Source: an uncultured Alloprevotella sp. (lineage in GTDB: Bacteria; Bacteroidota; Bacteroidia; Bacteroidales; Bacteroidaceae). Taken from it: a DNA stretch of 47,097 nt. The notes below the pieces were generated by a model, which had not been told where the DNA came from, searched no databases, and saw only the letters and a program-made list of their open reading frames with translations. The stretch is from contig CALUNU010000016.1 in NCBI GenBank assembly GCA_944322095.1, positions 1 through 47,097 of the forward strand, in the 5' to 3' direction. The position numbers were made by a program, and so were the translations under genes. The stretch's first letter is position 1. The number at the start of each line of letters is the position of its first letter. This document shows, piece after piece, positions 46,909 through 47,097 of the stretch.

Positions 46909-46953
46909 GGTAAGATGAAGGTCGGGGCAACGCGCCCGACCTTCACTTTACCC
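46908..46953 (+). terminator. Terminator after the restriction-modification operon
   Basis: GGGTAAGATGAAGGTCGGG pairs with CCCGACCTTCACTTTACCC (17 of 19) around GCAACGCG. The stem begins at the last base of the stop codon. No long T-run follows. Confidence 0.68.
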
Positions 46954-46991
46954 ATTGCTTCGTCACGGGATTGGAGGTTTGACGCTTCTCC

Positions 46992-47018
46992 TCGCGCGCG
47001 TATATATATAAGGTGTGG
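46992..47018 (+). repeat. Second copy of the dispersed AT-core repeat
   Basis: TCGCGCGCGTATATATATA followed by AGGTGTGG, matching the element upstream of xerC (13959-13989) with a shorter AT core. Confidence 0.6.
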
Positions 47019-47052
47019 AAGCCGCAAATGCTGCGGTATTTTTTGCTTATGC

Positions 47053-47083
47053 TTGATTATGCGGTAAAAAACAACTATATTTG
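47053..47083 (+). promoter_or_regulatory. Promoter for a gene beyond the right edge
   Basis: TTG at 47053-47055 and TATATTTG at 47076-47083 are 20 bp apart, a full -33/-7 match. The gene it drives is outside the window. Confidence 0.65.
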
Positions 47084-47097
47084 CCGCATATTCTGCG

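Overview
The window looks like chromosome from a GC-rich member of the Bacteroidales, probably Prevotellaceae-like; I cannot fix the genus. The evidence is a recurring promoter -7 element of the form TAnnTTTG with occasional TTTG about 20 bp upstream, few Shine-Dalgarno sequences, SusC/RagA-type TonB-dependent receptor architecture, a lipoprotein with an S-D-D-D-D surface-export signal, and the gene order rpsU-xerC-hpf-tRNA-tuf-tRNA-secE-nusG-rplKAJL-rpoBC.

Layout. (1) 271-7135, minus strand: a TetR regulator followed by a complete efflux operon of TolC-like channel, HlyD-like lipoprotein adaptor, two ABC ATPases and two ABC-2 permeases, a split version of the E. coli ybhGFSR type. Two copies of the same inverted repeat lie in front of tetR and in front of tolC. 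(2) 8005-13450: housekeeping and accessory single genes (BASS-like transporter, DUF2461 protein, NlpC/P60 hydrolase, MscS channel, GNAT acetyltransferase, glycerophosphodiesterase lipoprotein). (3) 13616-28201: the translation and transcription block, with four tRNAs, EF-Tu, SecE, NusG, L11, L1, L10, L7/L12, RpoB and RpoC. It has a strong hairpin plus T-run between rplL and rpoB and a terminator after rpoC. (4) 28202-34973: two paralogous secreted proteins made of bacterial Ig-like (BIg2) repeats, each with a long inverted repeat just past its 3' end and with palindromic GAGACGCGAT elements between and around them. (5) 34973-39997: a TonB-dependent receptor and a surface lipoprotein containing two almost identical beta-helix-like halves, probably one operon. 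(6) 40100-46908: accessory island with a decayed DUF3871-type gene, a DUF4143-type ATPase split by an in-frame TAG, and an intact two-gene restriction-modification-like system. The larger protein of that system joins a GIY-YIG-like nuclease, a helicase and an NPPY adenine methylase, and its 3' third has a very different base composition. A promoter at the right end points to a gene beyond the window.

The strongest candidates for something less described are the two-gene nuclease-helicase-methylase system with its mosaic 3' end, the duplicated BIg2 loci with their flanking repeats, and the internally duplicated lipoprotein beside its receptor. All family names come from motif recognition by eye; no database search was run.
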